Source: Umbilicaria muhlenbergii
Lineage: Eukaryota > Ascomycota > Lecanoromycetes > Umbilicariales > Umbilicariaceae
Assembly (NCBI GenBank): GCA_000611775.1
Contig: KK106981.1
Location: forward strand, 5,793,261 to 5,857,260
DNA length: 64,000 bases
Direction: 5' to 3'
Shown one piece after another: positions 1-10,850 of the stretch; the first letter of the stretch is position 1, and every line of letters starts with the position of its first letter. The notes beneath the pieces were generated by a model. The model was given only the letters and a program-made list of their open reading frames with translations. It was not told the origin of the DNA and searched no databases. Both the position numbers and the translations under genes were made by a program.

Positions 1-84
1 GGAGGGGGTGGGGAGGGTGGTCATTTGCGTGAGGGTGGAGGGGGGGAGGAAGTTCTGGTTTGGGGGGGATGGGTGGGCGGACAT
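1..84 (-). CDS. 5' end of a gene running off the left edge, unrecognised
   Basis: Reading leftwards from an ATG at 84 there is an open frame to the window edge (28 codons), beginning MSAHPSPPNQNFLPPS. It is rich in Pro, Ser and Thr and uses mostly C-ending codons, as the 5' parts of the other core genes here do. The product cannot be named from this stub. The call rests only on frame, start codon and codon bias, so it is tentative. Confidence 0.4.
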   Translation of the reverse strand, partial: MSAHPSPPNQNFLPPSTLTQMTTLPTPS

Positions 85-1493
85 GCTGGATGGAGGCTGG
101 ATGCTGGATGGGTTAGTTGATGCTTGGGAATGGGAAGGGAGGATTTGAGGAGTTGGGGAAGTGGAGATGGGGAGGGCCTTTAGGTGCGATAGTATTTTAT
201 TTCGTTCACAGAACAATGGAGAATTCGGCGCGTTGGATACATTGAAGGGTATTGTTTGGCCCATAAAAGGGGCATTGTTCAGAAGACTCGAAAAATCGGT
301 CTTTTCTTTATCATAGCAAGTCCCGAACAAACCTTTGTTGATTTGGCTCCCTTGTGCTACGCCAATCTACCTTGTCCCCACAACCAAACAAACTTCCCCC
401 CCTCAATCTCCGATCTCCCCATTTCCTTTGTCACTTTACCCCGATCCCTCATTCACCATCCCCACAACAGCCTTACCTTACCTTACCTCCGCCCCCCCTC
501 TCCCCCTATCCCGTGCATCCAAGCGGGCTGTGCCCTTCCTCGCTTACACTCCGCTTACGTGCATGCTGGCCCGCGCCGCTCATCCTTCTGCACCTCGAAG
601 GTTAAGATCATTTATTTTTGGATCACGGCGACCGCGCATTACGGTGCCGTAAGCAATGCCGTTGTTAAGGCGTGGATTCTGTGATCTGGGGTTTTGATGG
701 CTGGGGTTTTATGGGGACGGTGCGGTGCGGACGGGTCTGGGTCATTTGGGGGGGGGGTTACGGGGGAGGTTGGGGGAGGGTGGCACGAGCGGTGAGGAGT
801 AGGAAATAATGCGGCGGGTTTGATGAGGCCTTATTAGAGTGGATTGTTGGTGGATGGGTATAGAATTGCCGGTTTTGGGTCTGGGTACTGGGTGGTCGAT
901 GACTTCACAATATAAATAGATTGAAATTGTGCTTCACGAGAGAGGTACACGGTTTGTCAAGTTCTACTATTTCGTACTTGGGGGTTTTATTTCCATCTGC
1001 TGGATTTGTGATATTGTCGATCCTAAATTCTAAAGGCGGCATCCTAAAGGTTCGCCAGTATTTACTCCGATAAATATCTTTCAATTTCTCTCACATCATC
1101 AACGAGCTCTCCTTCGGGGCGGGAAATACTCCTTCTCGAGTATAGAGCGACGATATGTCATTACAGAGCAATTCGAGTTGTGGTGGGATGTAGTCAGGTG
1201 TTGTAGAGTGATTATCTGATCCATATAGAAGACGAGCATAATAATAGAATAAAATATCTCAACACGAACGCCCACGTGACCCCAAACCCTGAACCCATCC
1301 CAACCCGTAATACCCAACCAAAGAGATCCCGCTGGCTAAGGTATTTATGCATGCGCCAAGAACGACCGCCTAGGGGTATATGACCCGAAGGTGAAGATGT
1401 GAGATCTGGATATTCCTGATCAAGAAAGGCGAATGTGGTATAGGGAGGAAAGAGAGGGAAAGCGCAATGAGACTCGAAGGGAAATAGAACAGT
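85..1493. other. Intergenic, no supported gene
   Basis: Nothing here has coherent codon bias or a splice pattern. The + strand alternates between G-rich stretches (85-180 and 680-860) and a C-rich stretch (370-560), which creates long but unconvincing open frames. The left part is probably the promoter of the gene starting at 84, and the right part holds the 3' region of the MAPKK gene. Confidence 0.5.
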
Positions 1494-3258
1494 CTAATCC
1501 TTCCAATCCCAAACCTGTTTCAAGAACAGCTCCATGTTGACCTTCTTCCCACGCATCTCGACCATCCACGGATGTTCTAGCATCCGCCAGGGCGTCGCGC
1601 GACGAGGTGGTTCTTTTTCGAGACTGCCATCACACTTTGTGTTAGCAAAATCATGTCGCGCTAGGTGGATGTCTTCTTCGACAGAAGAAATCAGAAGACA
1701 AGACCTACCAGCATTCGATGAAATACTTGAAATTCTCACTCCACCGAACCCCTGCCTCCGGCTCGTCTTTTAGCTTCGGGATCGGTTGTCTGACAATATA
1801 GGTCAAAAGGTCGATCAAGCCAGCCTTCGGTTGCATTTCTGTGCCGTCGGCAGGGAAGGGGAAGCGGTGTTGCGCGACTTCGAGGAGTGTGACGCCTAGT
1901 GACCATACGTCCGAGGTTATGGTATAGCTTTGTCCGGTTATGCGCTCGGGGGCCATGTAGTAGGAGGTGCCGATGAAGGTGTTGGCGTTGCCTTGGGTGC
2001 CGAATTCGCCGCTGACACCGAAGTCGCAGAGTTTGACTTGCCCGTTGCGGCAGAGGAGGATGTTCGAGGGTTTGATGTCTGCGAGAGAGGCTTAGTGTGG
2101 TTTGAAACGTAGAGGTTGGATGTAGGTACCTCGGTGGATGATCTTTTGGCCGTGTAGGTAGGTCAAACCGTTCAAGACCCCTTCTGCCACTTTGCCCAGT
2201 ACTTTTTCACCGGTTCGACCGCCGAGTTTCTTGACTTCTTTGTAGACACTGTCGAGACTACCACCTTCGCAGTATTCCATTGCTATTGATATTGAGCCTG
2301 CTGAGTTATCCATGAACGCCCCGTAGTATCTGCAGATATGTTCCGAGGCACACTCTTTGTTGAAATTGAGCTCGCGGACTATCTGCTTCTTGACATCTGG
2401 ATTCGGGTCGGTCGTAATGATCTGGAGAGCGTTTAGCCCAGCCATTGGCCGTCTTCAAGTCTACAGACGACGTACCTTCAGAGCGAACACAGTCTTTCCA
2501 CCTTCCAGCCGACATCGTGTCACAGCACCACCTGCACCTTCGCCCAAGCTCCCCAACTCAATTATCTTCTTTGCCTCACTCGCTGCTCTCCACCCATCGT
2601 CATCTAGGTCCTCCACATCGAGATTCCTCCCCTTCTCCAAGCTTAGTTTCTCTAGGTCCGGCAGTCCATGGTTACTACCTACCCGCTCCATCCCGGTGCC
2701 ACTATCGCCGCCTCGATCCGAGTATACCGAGCTGATGGCAGACGAAGGATCTGGAGTGCCGGACGGTTGTCGTAAACCCATGGCAAAGGACAGCGCCGAA
2801 TATGACGATGAATCGGCTGATGTTGCCCCACTCGCTTTCCCATCCATCATTGTGAAGCTGCCTGATCTTGAATGTCCACTCGCATCGCTTGCACCGCTGG
2901 CTGAGTTGCCCGCATAGGATTGGGGAGCAGGTCGACCATTCGGTAGAGAAATGCTTTCTTGCGGTGTGGCATTGCTGCCCATCGGCGTTGCCAGTCGTAA
3001 TTGGGGTAACGTAGGGCGCGAAGAGGGCTTTTGAAGCTGAGGTAGTAGCGGAAGCTCCGGTACGCTGCCATCGCCGGCGATAGGCTTTTGGCTGGGAGAT
3101 GGAGGGATTGCGAGGCCAAGGCGTGGGGTTCGAGTAGCGGCTCGATTGGCTCCTGGGATGGGTGGGCGGAGGAGCGGCGCCGGAGCCGACATTGTTCGTG
3201 TGTTGTCGAGCTTTGGAGTGTCGATGGCGTTCCCGTCGATATGATGAGGATCGATCAT
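1494..3258 (-). CDS. mkk1: MAP kinase kinase of the cell-wall-integrity pathway (Mkk1/Mkk2 type)
   Basis: Exons are complement(1494..1623, 1709..2078, 2130..2421, 2476..3258), which join in frame to 524 residues, a normal length for fungal Mkk1/2. Residues 1 to about 230 are a Pro/Ser-rich tail containing [11 protein letters not shown], typical of this family. The kinase domain follows: the glycine loop in [12 protein letters not shown], the ATP lysine in VFALK split by intron 1, HRDIKPSN split by intron 2, DFGVSGEFG, and [10 protein letters not shown]. The family sits between Bck1 and Slt2/MpkA and phosphorylates the MAPK in response to cell-wall stress; that role is inferred by homology. 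All three introns have GT-AG ends and 50-86 bp lengths. An internal ATG at 3192 ([10 protein letters not shown]) matches family N termini better than the first ATG and may be the real start. Confidence 0.93.
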
Positions 3259-3631
3259 AATACGTGGACGACGATGGACGCGGAGTAGGTAATAGGTTTC
3301 GGGGGTCGAGGGGGTCGTAAAGCTTGGATGTCGAAGCTTTCGGGATGGGTTCAGCTGGCCCTCAGCCTTGAGGACGTGGTCAGGGAGTACAACGGCGTAA
3401 TCCCTCCACCTTGTGCTCCAACCCTTGTTGCGTTTCAGGAAGCGCCCTCGGCGCTGTGGTAGGCTCGTTCAGGCGTCACCACCCTCACCCCCTTCCTTCG
3501 TCACTGGCAGTATCATTCTCATTGGATCCAATGCCGGTGCACACTGTAAGCCACTCTAGAAGTTTTGGCATGATTGCTTGCTGTATCTACGTCCCGCTCC
3601 ACCACCGTACCTTACGTTTTTGTCTGAGGGC

Positions 3632-3860
3632 CCTCTGCGGTGTTTTGCCATGCATGTACATATTCATTGTAATACGAAATATTCAAGATTGAGTTCTAGT
3701 CTACTCGCTATGTATCGCTGCTGTGACTGTTATACGGGGGGGGGCCTCTGTGACGTTTGCCATGCATGTACATATCCATTATAACGTCCACAATTCAATT
3801 CTCAATTCTGGCTTTATTCGCTATGCATCGGTGCTTGATTTTTATTCGGGGGGCCCTCCT
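3632..3860. repeat. Diverged tandem repeat, period about 113 bp
   Basis: Two units (about 3632-3740 and 3743-3860) share the order TTTGCCATGCATGTACATAT, an AT-rich segment with TTCAATT/ATTGAG blocks, a CGCTATGYATCG block, then a run of G (8-9, then 6). Stretches just upstream (3560-3630) look like a third, weaker copy. There is no coding potential. Confidence 0.6.
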
Positions 3861-4001
3861 GCTAACTATCAGCGTTGTAGATCCAAACAAAGGCGCTGAC
3901 GCCCGAGGAAGGCGCATCTTGGTCTTGTGGAGCGGAGGAACCCCCAGTGATACCTATAGCTTTTGGTATGGACCAACAAGGACGAGTAAGATTAGACAAT
4001 C

Positions 4002-4297
4002 CAGGCGCTGCGGAACCGCCGGAACGCCTATTCGGTCGATTCGGATCTCGTTGGTTACGGGTAGCAAGTTGTCGTGTCGACGATGCTGTTGATATTGCCC
4101 GACTGGGTAATATCACCACCGCGACTGCGAATGTCAACCGGTTTCGCCCAGCCTTGGCCCAGGCGTTGCGGAATCGTCGGAACGCTTATCTCACAATGTG
4201 GATCTCGCTGATGACGGGTAGCGAGTTGTCGTGTCGACGAAGCTGTTGCTGTTGCCCGACTCGGTAATATCACGTCCGCGACTGCGATTTCCAACCC
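4002..4297. repeat. Diverged tandem repeat, two 138-bp units with period 158
   Basis: Unit 1 (4002-4139) and unit 2 (4160-4297) align end to end, with shared blocks such as GTTGTCGTGTCGACGA and TATTGCCCGACT/GTTGCCCGACT. Differences are mostly substitutions spread over the unit, so the duplication is not recent. No family was recognised. Confidence 0.7.
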
Positions 4298-4616
4298 AGT
4301 TGCTGTCTCGACGAGCCCCTTTCAACCGCGATTCTTCGTACTTCCTGCCTCAACACCGCGTTTAACCTCTTCCTAACTTTCCGGTATTACTTGGTGTTTC
4401 TTGGTGTTTTGGTGGCCCCAGCGCTCCGTCTTCTGGCTTATATTGTGCCTCTCCCCCCAACTTCTGCTCTTCTTTTCTTTTCTTTCCTCACTATATCTTG
4501 GACAAGCTTGATACTGCATACGTCTACACGAGCAACTTCTGTCAAACCCATTGCTCTCTTGCATTCTTATACAAGCACAAACACAAACTCTTATTTCTTC
4601 CAAGAAGTCCCTCGCA

Positions 4617-5970
4617 ATGTCAGATATCTGGCTTGCAACCGCCGAGGAGGAGCGCAAGCCGGCGCTGCCTTCTTCCCTCTCCGACCGGGCCGCTGCTCGC
4701 GCAAGCCGCCCGCGTCCATGGCTCCAGTCAATGAGCCGGGTCAAGTCACAGACCCCGACGACCACTCTGACGTCGAAGCCGCGCAGCACCCCCGCCGCTT
4801 CGACCGCCACACCGGTCGATAGACTTGCCGCGGCTGTCAAGCCCACCGCTGCTCAGTCTGAGACGGACCTTTTCTTGGAGGTCGGCCTTTCCGCAGAAGA
4901 GGCCCAAGTCAAGCCAGCGCCTCTTCCTCCCGCCGCGGAGGCCGCCTTCGCCAGCCATGTCCGCCGCTGGCAAGGCTATCACGGCGCATCTCGGATTCCA
5001 GCACCTGTGGGATCCACTCTCGCCCGGTCTCGCACGTCGAGCTGCCCCTGTGGCAACAAGGACTGCGACTACCGAAAAGTCCTCGAGAGAGATGTCGCCA
5101 AGTCTGCTGCCCGCCGTGAGCAAATCACCGCCGCTCGACGCGAGCGTATCGCCGCCATTCCGCCTCCAAAGTTCTCCAAGCGATTGGACAAACTCGAGGC
5201 TCTTGCCAAAGATCTGGCAGGCCAAGGTAAGTTGCCTCCATCCCCCTACTACCTCGCGACCCTCCTGCTAACCTTTGATAAGGAAACTGTTCGAGCGCGC
5301 CTCGCACTTCTGTAGGACAGAAGGCCGCTCCAGTCCGTGGGTCCAAGTACCTCACGAGCCGCAGATCGAAGCAAGTCGTTGCGCAGCCGGCTGTTCTGAG
5401 TCGTGAGTCTTTTCCTCCACCCATCCTCCACTCGATCGTAGTCCTCCTCCACTCGTAGTCCTCCTTCACTCTCTCGTAGTCCCCCTTCACTCTCTCGTAG
5501 TCCTCCTTCACTCCCTCGTCGTCTTCCTCCACTTCATCATGGTTGCATTGCTAACATTGTCTTAGAGCCACGGGGTATTCTTCGGATGCCCGGCCAGAAG
5601 AACGCGGCTGCGAAGAAGGTCTGTTTCTCGGGGGTGGAGATCCGGGAGGTGACGAGGTGGATTGGGGACATGGATGTAAGTCTTTTACTCAGCCGCTGAC
5701 CTTCTCCTCCTTCTCTTCCTTGTTTTCCACATAACTAACGCCTTCGAGGTAGCGACGGGAACTCCGGTCGATCAGGTTTTGACTGACGACGGAGAACCCA
5801 TTGTAAATAGCATGTACATCCATGTACACGTAGCTAGACCTTGCTCGCCGAGGCCTGCTTCTCAGGCTCGGTTTGGTTTCGGGGCGGCTTATCCGCCGGG
5901 CATGGTCATGCGTGGGTGGGTGTTGGTGGATGCGGAGGAGAAGGCGTATGGGCGCTTCTGGAGAGGTTAA
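4617..5970 (+). CDS. Unrecognised protein with an RVxF-like PP1-docking motif
   Basis: Exons 4617..5226, 5283..5402, 5566..5675 and 5749..5970 join without any stop to 353 residues. Introns 1, 2 and 3 end in CTAACCTTTGATAAG, CTAACATTGTCTTAG and CTAACGCCTTCGAG, so the model is well supported by splice signals. Residues 1-130 are Ala/Pro/Ser-rich. About residues 150-165 there is a small Cys cluster (CPCGNKDCDY), followed by a basic helical stretch (ERDVAKSAARREQITAARRE). Exon 3 carries PRGILRMPG followed by KKVCFSGVEIREV. The GIL-x-x-PG plus K-V-x-F layout is seen in fungal proteins that bind protein phosphatase 1, but binding is only inferred. Codon endings change from C to G in the last exon. 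I do not recognise the family. Confidence 0.7.
5440..5522. repeat. Short tandem repeat inside intron 2 of the 4617-5970 gene
   Basis: A unit of about 22-24 bp (CTCGTAGTCCTCCTTCACTC and close variants) is repeated four times, so this intron is longer (163 bp) than its neighbours. Confidence 0.6.
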
Positions 5971-6409
5971 GTATGGGCGGTAGTAGGCTGTCTTCCGCCC
6001 CTACTACTTTCTTTGCTTCTCTCTCTTCTCTTGTTCCTCTCTTCTTCTTCTCTTCTTCTCCCTTCTCCCTCTTCTTCTCCTCTCTCCACTCCCCCGATCA
6101 TCCAAGCACACACACCGCGATGTCTCTGGCCAGGACTTTGGCGCGGCAGCACATGATCGGGGTCCCCTTTCACATCTATCCGACACGCTGGCATGGCCAG
6201 CCGGCGGTGTCTGCACTTTGCTTTTCCAAAAAATCACAAAATGGGGGACGCCCCGCAAAAAAACTTCAAAACACAAAATCATCCTAAAGCATCTCGGACT
6301 GTTAATGTCCTTTCTGTTATCACACACTCTTTTCTCTTTTGTTTTTCTTCTTTTCCGCTCTTCGCTCGCTGGTCGAGTCGAAGCAGCTTTTGGTACTGCT
6401 AATGGGCTA
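5971..6409. other. Spacer between the 4617-5970 gene and the exon-intron array
   Basis: A strongly CT-rich stretch (6000-6100) precedes an ATG at 6120 that opens a short frame (MSLARTLARQHMIGV, about 55 codons) ending near 6287. The layout resembles a core promoter plus first exon of the array that follows, but I cannot connect them with confidence. Confidence 0.35.
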
Positions 6410-7226
6410 TAGGACTTGGGACCGGGGGAGGACTGGGAGGACTTGGAGGACTTGGGACCGGGATAGGACTTGGAGGACCTGGAGGATGGAACTTGGACTT
6501 GTGAAGGGGACAGGTTGTGGTAGCGAGACTGCGGTCTTCGAAGGGTAAACGCATCGTCTTCCTTGGACGATCTCCACCTAGCTAATACTTAGTACAGATT
6601 TGGAGGACAGGGCAGGGGACTAACAAGTGAGAGGAAGAAACTGCTGGTGGCGAGGCTGCTTACTTCGGAGGGTGAGTACTCCGATTTCTCCGCTGCAGGA
6701 CTTTACTCACTGGTGCAAACAGATCTCGGCGGAACTGGACTTGGGACATGGTGATCGGGGATAGGTCGTGGTGGCGAGGCTGTTGCCTTCGTTGGGTGAG
6801 TTCTCCTACCTATTCTACAGTCTACGGGACTATACTAATCGGACACAGACTTGGAGGACAGGGCATGGGATAGGCACGGAAGAGGAAGACTGCTGCTGGT
6901 GGCGAGGCTACTTGCTTCGGAGGGTTAGTACTTCTTCGATCACCGGCTTCCGCTTGATCAAGCTGACGGCGCCGAACAGATTTCGACTTGGTGCAATGGA
7001 CATGGTCGGCGGTTGGTGGCGCGACTTGGCCGAGTGTCGGGTAAATCTTCTCTTCCATTCCTCTCTCCTCAATGCTACAATTGCTGACTATCATATAGAT
7101 CCAGGCTGCGGATCGATGGGTCGTTGTGTGGCTCGAGGTCACTGGTACCGTCGCGGTACGCAAGAGTGGGCATTGCATCCTCGGCTTGTTCGAGGGTGCG
7201 AAGTCCTTTCCAGAAGTTTAAAGTAG
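6410..7226 (+). pseudogene. Tandem array of small exon-intron units, coding status unclear
   Basis: Six blocks of about 120-150 bp follow one another. Each begins after an AG with a 60-75 bp exon-like piece of the type ACTTGGAGGACAGGGCATGG, then GGTGGCGAGGCT, then CTTCGGAGGG. A short intron-like piece follows with a donor (GTGAGT, GTGAGT, GTTAGT, GTAAAT), a branch-point match (TACTCAC, TACTAAT, GCTGAC, TGCTGAC) and CAG or TAG. Boundaries fall near 6597, 6722, 6848, 6979 and 7099. The exon-like pieces do not keep one common frame and some contain stops, so no single protein could be assembled. The last piece (7100-7210) is open in two frames. This could be a decayed gene of duplicated exons, or a spliced non-coding transcript. 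Confidence 0.5.
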
Positions 7227-7549
7227 TACTAGGAAACGAAGACATAGTTCTAGAATTATGATTAAACCCCTCTATTGACCCAAGTAAGTCATGAGGCGCC
7301 TTTCAGTAGCTTTCAGACGATCGCGCGCTTCCACGTCGTGTGCACAAAATAAAGGGGCAGTCCTCAGCTGGGGGTCCCCTCAACCAATGAAGTGTCGTTC
7401 TACGAGTAGTCTACCCACCAGTTTAACAATACCGGAACCAATTCCGCCACCTCGAAGAAATTTGGTGTCGTGCGAACTATAGTACCTCTGAGGCCCACGA
7501 TTTACCGTCCTTAGCACGAGCTTGCCACGAAGGCACCTCTACAGCAAAG

Positions 7550-9105
7550 ATGGTCGGCCCTAGAATTAAGTCTGGAACATTGCGAAAAGCATCGACATCG
7601 TCGCAAGCCTCCTCCACATCGGCCAGTAACAGCAGCAGAGGATCCTCAGATAGTGAGAGCCCATTCGGAGAGATTTCAGCAGGTCCTTCGAGGAAGAGAC
7701 GTAAACTGTCCCCAAAAGCCTCGGAGGATTCGGAGGACGACGAATCAGTACAGAATGCACCATCTCTTGTACCGGCGATCTCTCGAATCAAACCTAGAGT
7801 CAACGACGCAACTACACAAGGCCCAACTGGCCTTCTTCCTTCAAAGAGCAAAGGGAATTTCGATGATAGCACGTTGGTCACAGAGAAGACAAGCTTTGCT
7901 ACGCTCGATGTTGCACCATGGCTTGTTGCGTCTCTCTCAGCAATGGCCATCACCAAGCCTACGGGGATTCAGAAGGGGTGTATACAGGAGATCTTGAAGG
8001 GCAAAGACGTCATAGGAGGAAGTAGGACAGGTTCAGGAAAGACTGTGGCTTTCGCTGTACCCATACTCCAGAAGTGGGCTGAGGATCCCGTGGGCATCTT
8101 CGCCGTTGTCCTGACCCCGACAAGGTGACTAGAAGCCAGACCTTCGCAAGAAGAGCACTACCATTTGCTAACATGCCACTCAGGGAACTCGCCCTCCAGA
8201 TCTTCGAGCAATTCAAAGCCATCTCAGCTCCCCAATCTCTCAAACCCCTCCTCATAACCGGCGGCGCCGACATGCGCACCCAAGCCCTCGCCCTCTCTCA
8301 ACGCCCCCACATCGTCATAGCCACCCCCGGCCGTCTAGCCGACCACATCATCACCTCCGGCACCGACACCACCGCCGGCCTCAAGCGCACCCGCATCGTC
8401 GTCCTCGACGAAGCCGACCGCCTCCTCGCCTCCGGCCCCGGCAGCATGCTCCCCGACGTCGAAACCTGCCTCTCCGCACTCCCGCCCTCCTCCTTCCACC
8501 AAACCTACCTCCAAGTCCCCCTCCAAGCCCGCGAAGCCTACCTCCACACCCTCCTCCTCACCCCCCTCAACACCCACAAATCCACCCTCGTCTTCGCCAA
8601 CCGCACCCAAACCGCCACCCTCCTCTCCCGCCTCCTCCTCGCCCTCGGCCACCGCTCCACCTCCCTGCACTCCCTCCTCCCGCAACCCACACGCACCGCA
8701 AACCTCGCCCGCTTCCGCGCCCGCGCCGCCCGCATCCTCGTCGCCACCGACGTCGCCAGCCGCGGCCTCGACATCCCCGACGTCGACCTCGTGGTTAATT
8801 TCGACGTGCCCCGCAACCCGGACGACTACGTGCACAGGGTGGGGAGGACGGCGAGGGCGGGGAGGAAGGGGCAGGCGGTCACGTTGGTGGGGCAGAGGGA
8901 TGTGAGGCTGCTGTTGGCGATTGAGGAGAGGGTGGGGGGGCGGATGGGGGAGTGGGCGGAGGAGGGGGTGAATTTGGAGACGCGGGTGGTGAGGGAGGGG
9001 TTGAGGGTTGTGGGGGAGAGGAAGAGGGAGGTTGTGGTTGGGATGGAGGAGGGGAGGGATGAGAGGGGGAATAGGACGAGGGGGAAGGTTAGGCGGTTGG
9101 AGTAG
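7550..9105 (+). CDS. dbp8: ATP-dependent DEAD-box RNA helicase, Dbp8 type, lacking motif III
   Basis: Exons 7550..8124 and 8184..9105 give 498 residues; the intron has a TGCTAAC branch point. After an acidic Ser-rich tail come [14 protein letters not shown] and TKPTGIQK (Q-motif region), SRTGSGKT (Walker A), PTRELA rebuilt across the splice, [16 protein letters not shown] (motif II), [17 protein letters not shown] (motif V) and [13 protein letters not shown] (motif VI). Dbp8 works with Esf2 in 18S pre-rRNA processing in the nucleolus (family knowledge). Oddity: after CLSALPPSS the sequence passes directly to [11 protein letters not shown]. The roughly 45-50 residues that normally lie there, including motif III (SAT/TAT), are absent in frame with no intron signature. 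Third positions switch from C to G at about 8800. The gene converges on its neighbour with 78 bp between stops. Confidence 0.9.
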
Positions 9106-9183
9106 AGTTTGCATTTGGGGGGTGGTTGTTGCTTAGGGATGAATGCTATGGAGCTATGTTTTGCTCGGGTATCTGAGCTCGTT

Positions 9184-10850
9184 CTACCACGGTTTTGATG
9201 GCCCCCCGGATGCGTATGCGCCACCAGTTCCTCTGCCGTCCCTGCCAATGTTCCCGCTGTTTCCACCACGATTATACCCACCATGATTGTTCCCACCACG
9301 ATTATTCCCGCCGAAACCATTCCCACTGAAACCATTCCCACCTCTCCCTCCGCCCCCACCTCGCCCTCCTCCACCACCTCTCCCTCTACCCTCACCTCTT
9401 CCTCCACCACCACCTCTCCCTCTACCCTCACCTCTTCCTCCACCACCACCTCTCCCACCGCGGCCGTCTCCATTTCTACTCTCCTCTTCAGGCTTATGTT
9501 TCTCCGGCGCTCCTCCATCTCCAACTGCCAAATCAGCCATGGCCCACTGCACTTCATCTTCCTTGACCCGCTCCGTTGTTTCATTAACAGCTTCTTCCAG
9601 TTTCTCCGAGGTAGAGACGCGCGAAGGGTGGAGGCCGCGGAAGGCGATGCCGATGAGAGCTTGGAGCGTGTAGGCGGCGTCGTTCCCCTATGGATTGATG
9701 GGTAGTTAGCGGGGAGGGGAGAGAGTGGAGGGAAAGTGGAGGGAGAGTGGGGTGGTGAGAACGTTCCTGGTAAACTCACGGCGTTGTGAAGGTTCCATCC
9801 CATAAGACCCAGGTCTAATAATATGCTGCCCAGACTCCTGGGGTTGGACTCGTACTTGAGGGCGCGGAAGAGGGTTGCAGTGTCGAGACATTCGAGCAGG
9901 TTCTGCAGGTTGGAGACGTCGTAGCCTAGACTACGCAGGTATGTTATATCCATGGCAGTGTCATGGCCAACCAGCACGATGTGGCGCTTCGGTTGGTCTT
10001 CGGTGTTGGATTCGTTCCACTCCGAGGGCGTAAGCGTAGCTGAGAACGGATGCTTGAAGCAAGACGCTACAATCTGAGGAGCATCTTTGATGCTTATGAA
10101 CTCACTCTCTCCGAACGCCTTCTCGAAGCGATCGGCACACCCAGCGACGAAGTCTTTATTCACCAGGTGGTTGTTTTCCTTGATGCGGAAATGACGGGCG
10201 CGGATGGCATTTTGCCAGTGGAGGCCTCCCTCACCTGGTGCGAGGTCTGCGAGATCGTTGGTGTCGAGGGTGGAGATACCGATCTCTGTGATCCAATTGT
10301 GGTTGCGTTCGAAGGCCTCGACATCGACGCATATGAAGACCACAGAGTTATCAAATGGATAGGGAGCCGGCTGGGAGAGATCGAGGGCTGGCAGGGTCGT
10401 TCGGGAGGGTCTGTTGGCATATTCCTTTTGCGCCGTCTGCAATTCCTCCCATGTCAGATTGGGTATGCTCAGTGGGTTCTCCGAGTGTTGACGTGGCAGA
10501 AGGCCCAAATAGCGTTGAGTCCGCCTCAGTGCCTTGCACCACTTGTGTTTCTGGTTGAGCCGCTGGGTCTTCCTCGTCTCGTTCTGGGCGGCTTTCTTCT
10601 TCTTAGCATCCTCAATCTCACGCGCCATCTTCAACTGAAAGGCTTCCTTAGATCGGTCGTCAGTGTAGAGGTCAGCCTTCGGTAGGCTTTTGCGAGGCGC
10701 TTTCGGTCGCTTCTTGCTCTCATCATCCGAGCTGGGTAGGATGGCCTCAATGTCCTCCATTTGGTCTTCCTTCTTCTCCAGAGGAGTCTCCACTACGACA
10801 GGGTCACCCTCCGTGAGGGCTGCAAGCCTGGCTAGTTTGGCTGCTGCCAT
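9184..10850 (-). CDS. Gfd2/YDR514C-like RNase H-fold protein with an RGG-rich tail
   Basis: Exons complement(9184..9687, 9780..10850) join in frame (92-bp intron, GTGAGT donor) to 524 residues. Residues 1-130 are charged and Lys-rich. Residues about 165-395 match the Gfd2/YDR514C C-terminal fold, a DEDDh-exonuclease-like domain: VVFICVDVEAFERNHNWITE (first acidic motif), IVLVGHDTAMDITYLRSLGYD (second), and YTLQALIGIAFRG after the splice (third region). The tail from about residue 425 is GRGGRGGGGGRGEGRG repeats then GGN/RGGN repeats, typical of RNA-binding or nucleolar RGG domains. Exonuclease activity is plausible but not shown. RGG codons are strongly G-rich, giving a C-rich + strand at 9340-9480. 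The gene is convergent with the helicase. Confidence 0.82.

Larger units (their letters stand above)
3259..4616. other. Intergenic region with two diverged tandem repeats
   Basis: This region lies between the divergent MAPKK gene and the gene starting at 4617. No coding exon could be supported. It contains two separate tandem duplications, listed on their own. The last 200 bp are CT-rich, like a fungal core promoter, ahead of the ATG at 4617. Confidence 0.5.

Noticed and set aside
256-684. Three overlapping + strand frames of 83-142 codons
   Set aside because: Low-complexity Pro/Ser/His composition, no ATG for the longest, no splice signals and no family resemblance.
8335-9114. Long open frame on the - strand opposite the helicase
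   Set aside because: Composed of His/Pro- and then Gly/Val/Glu-rich low-complexity text, a by-product of the C-to-G codon skew of the helicase gene.
9283-9673. Thr/Pro-rich open frames on the + strand
   Set aside because: Complement of the RGG-coding tail of the Gfd2-like gene.
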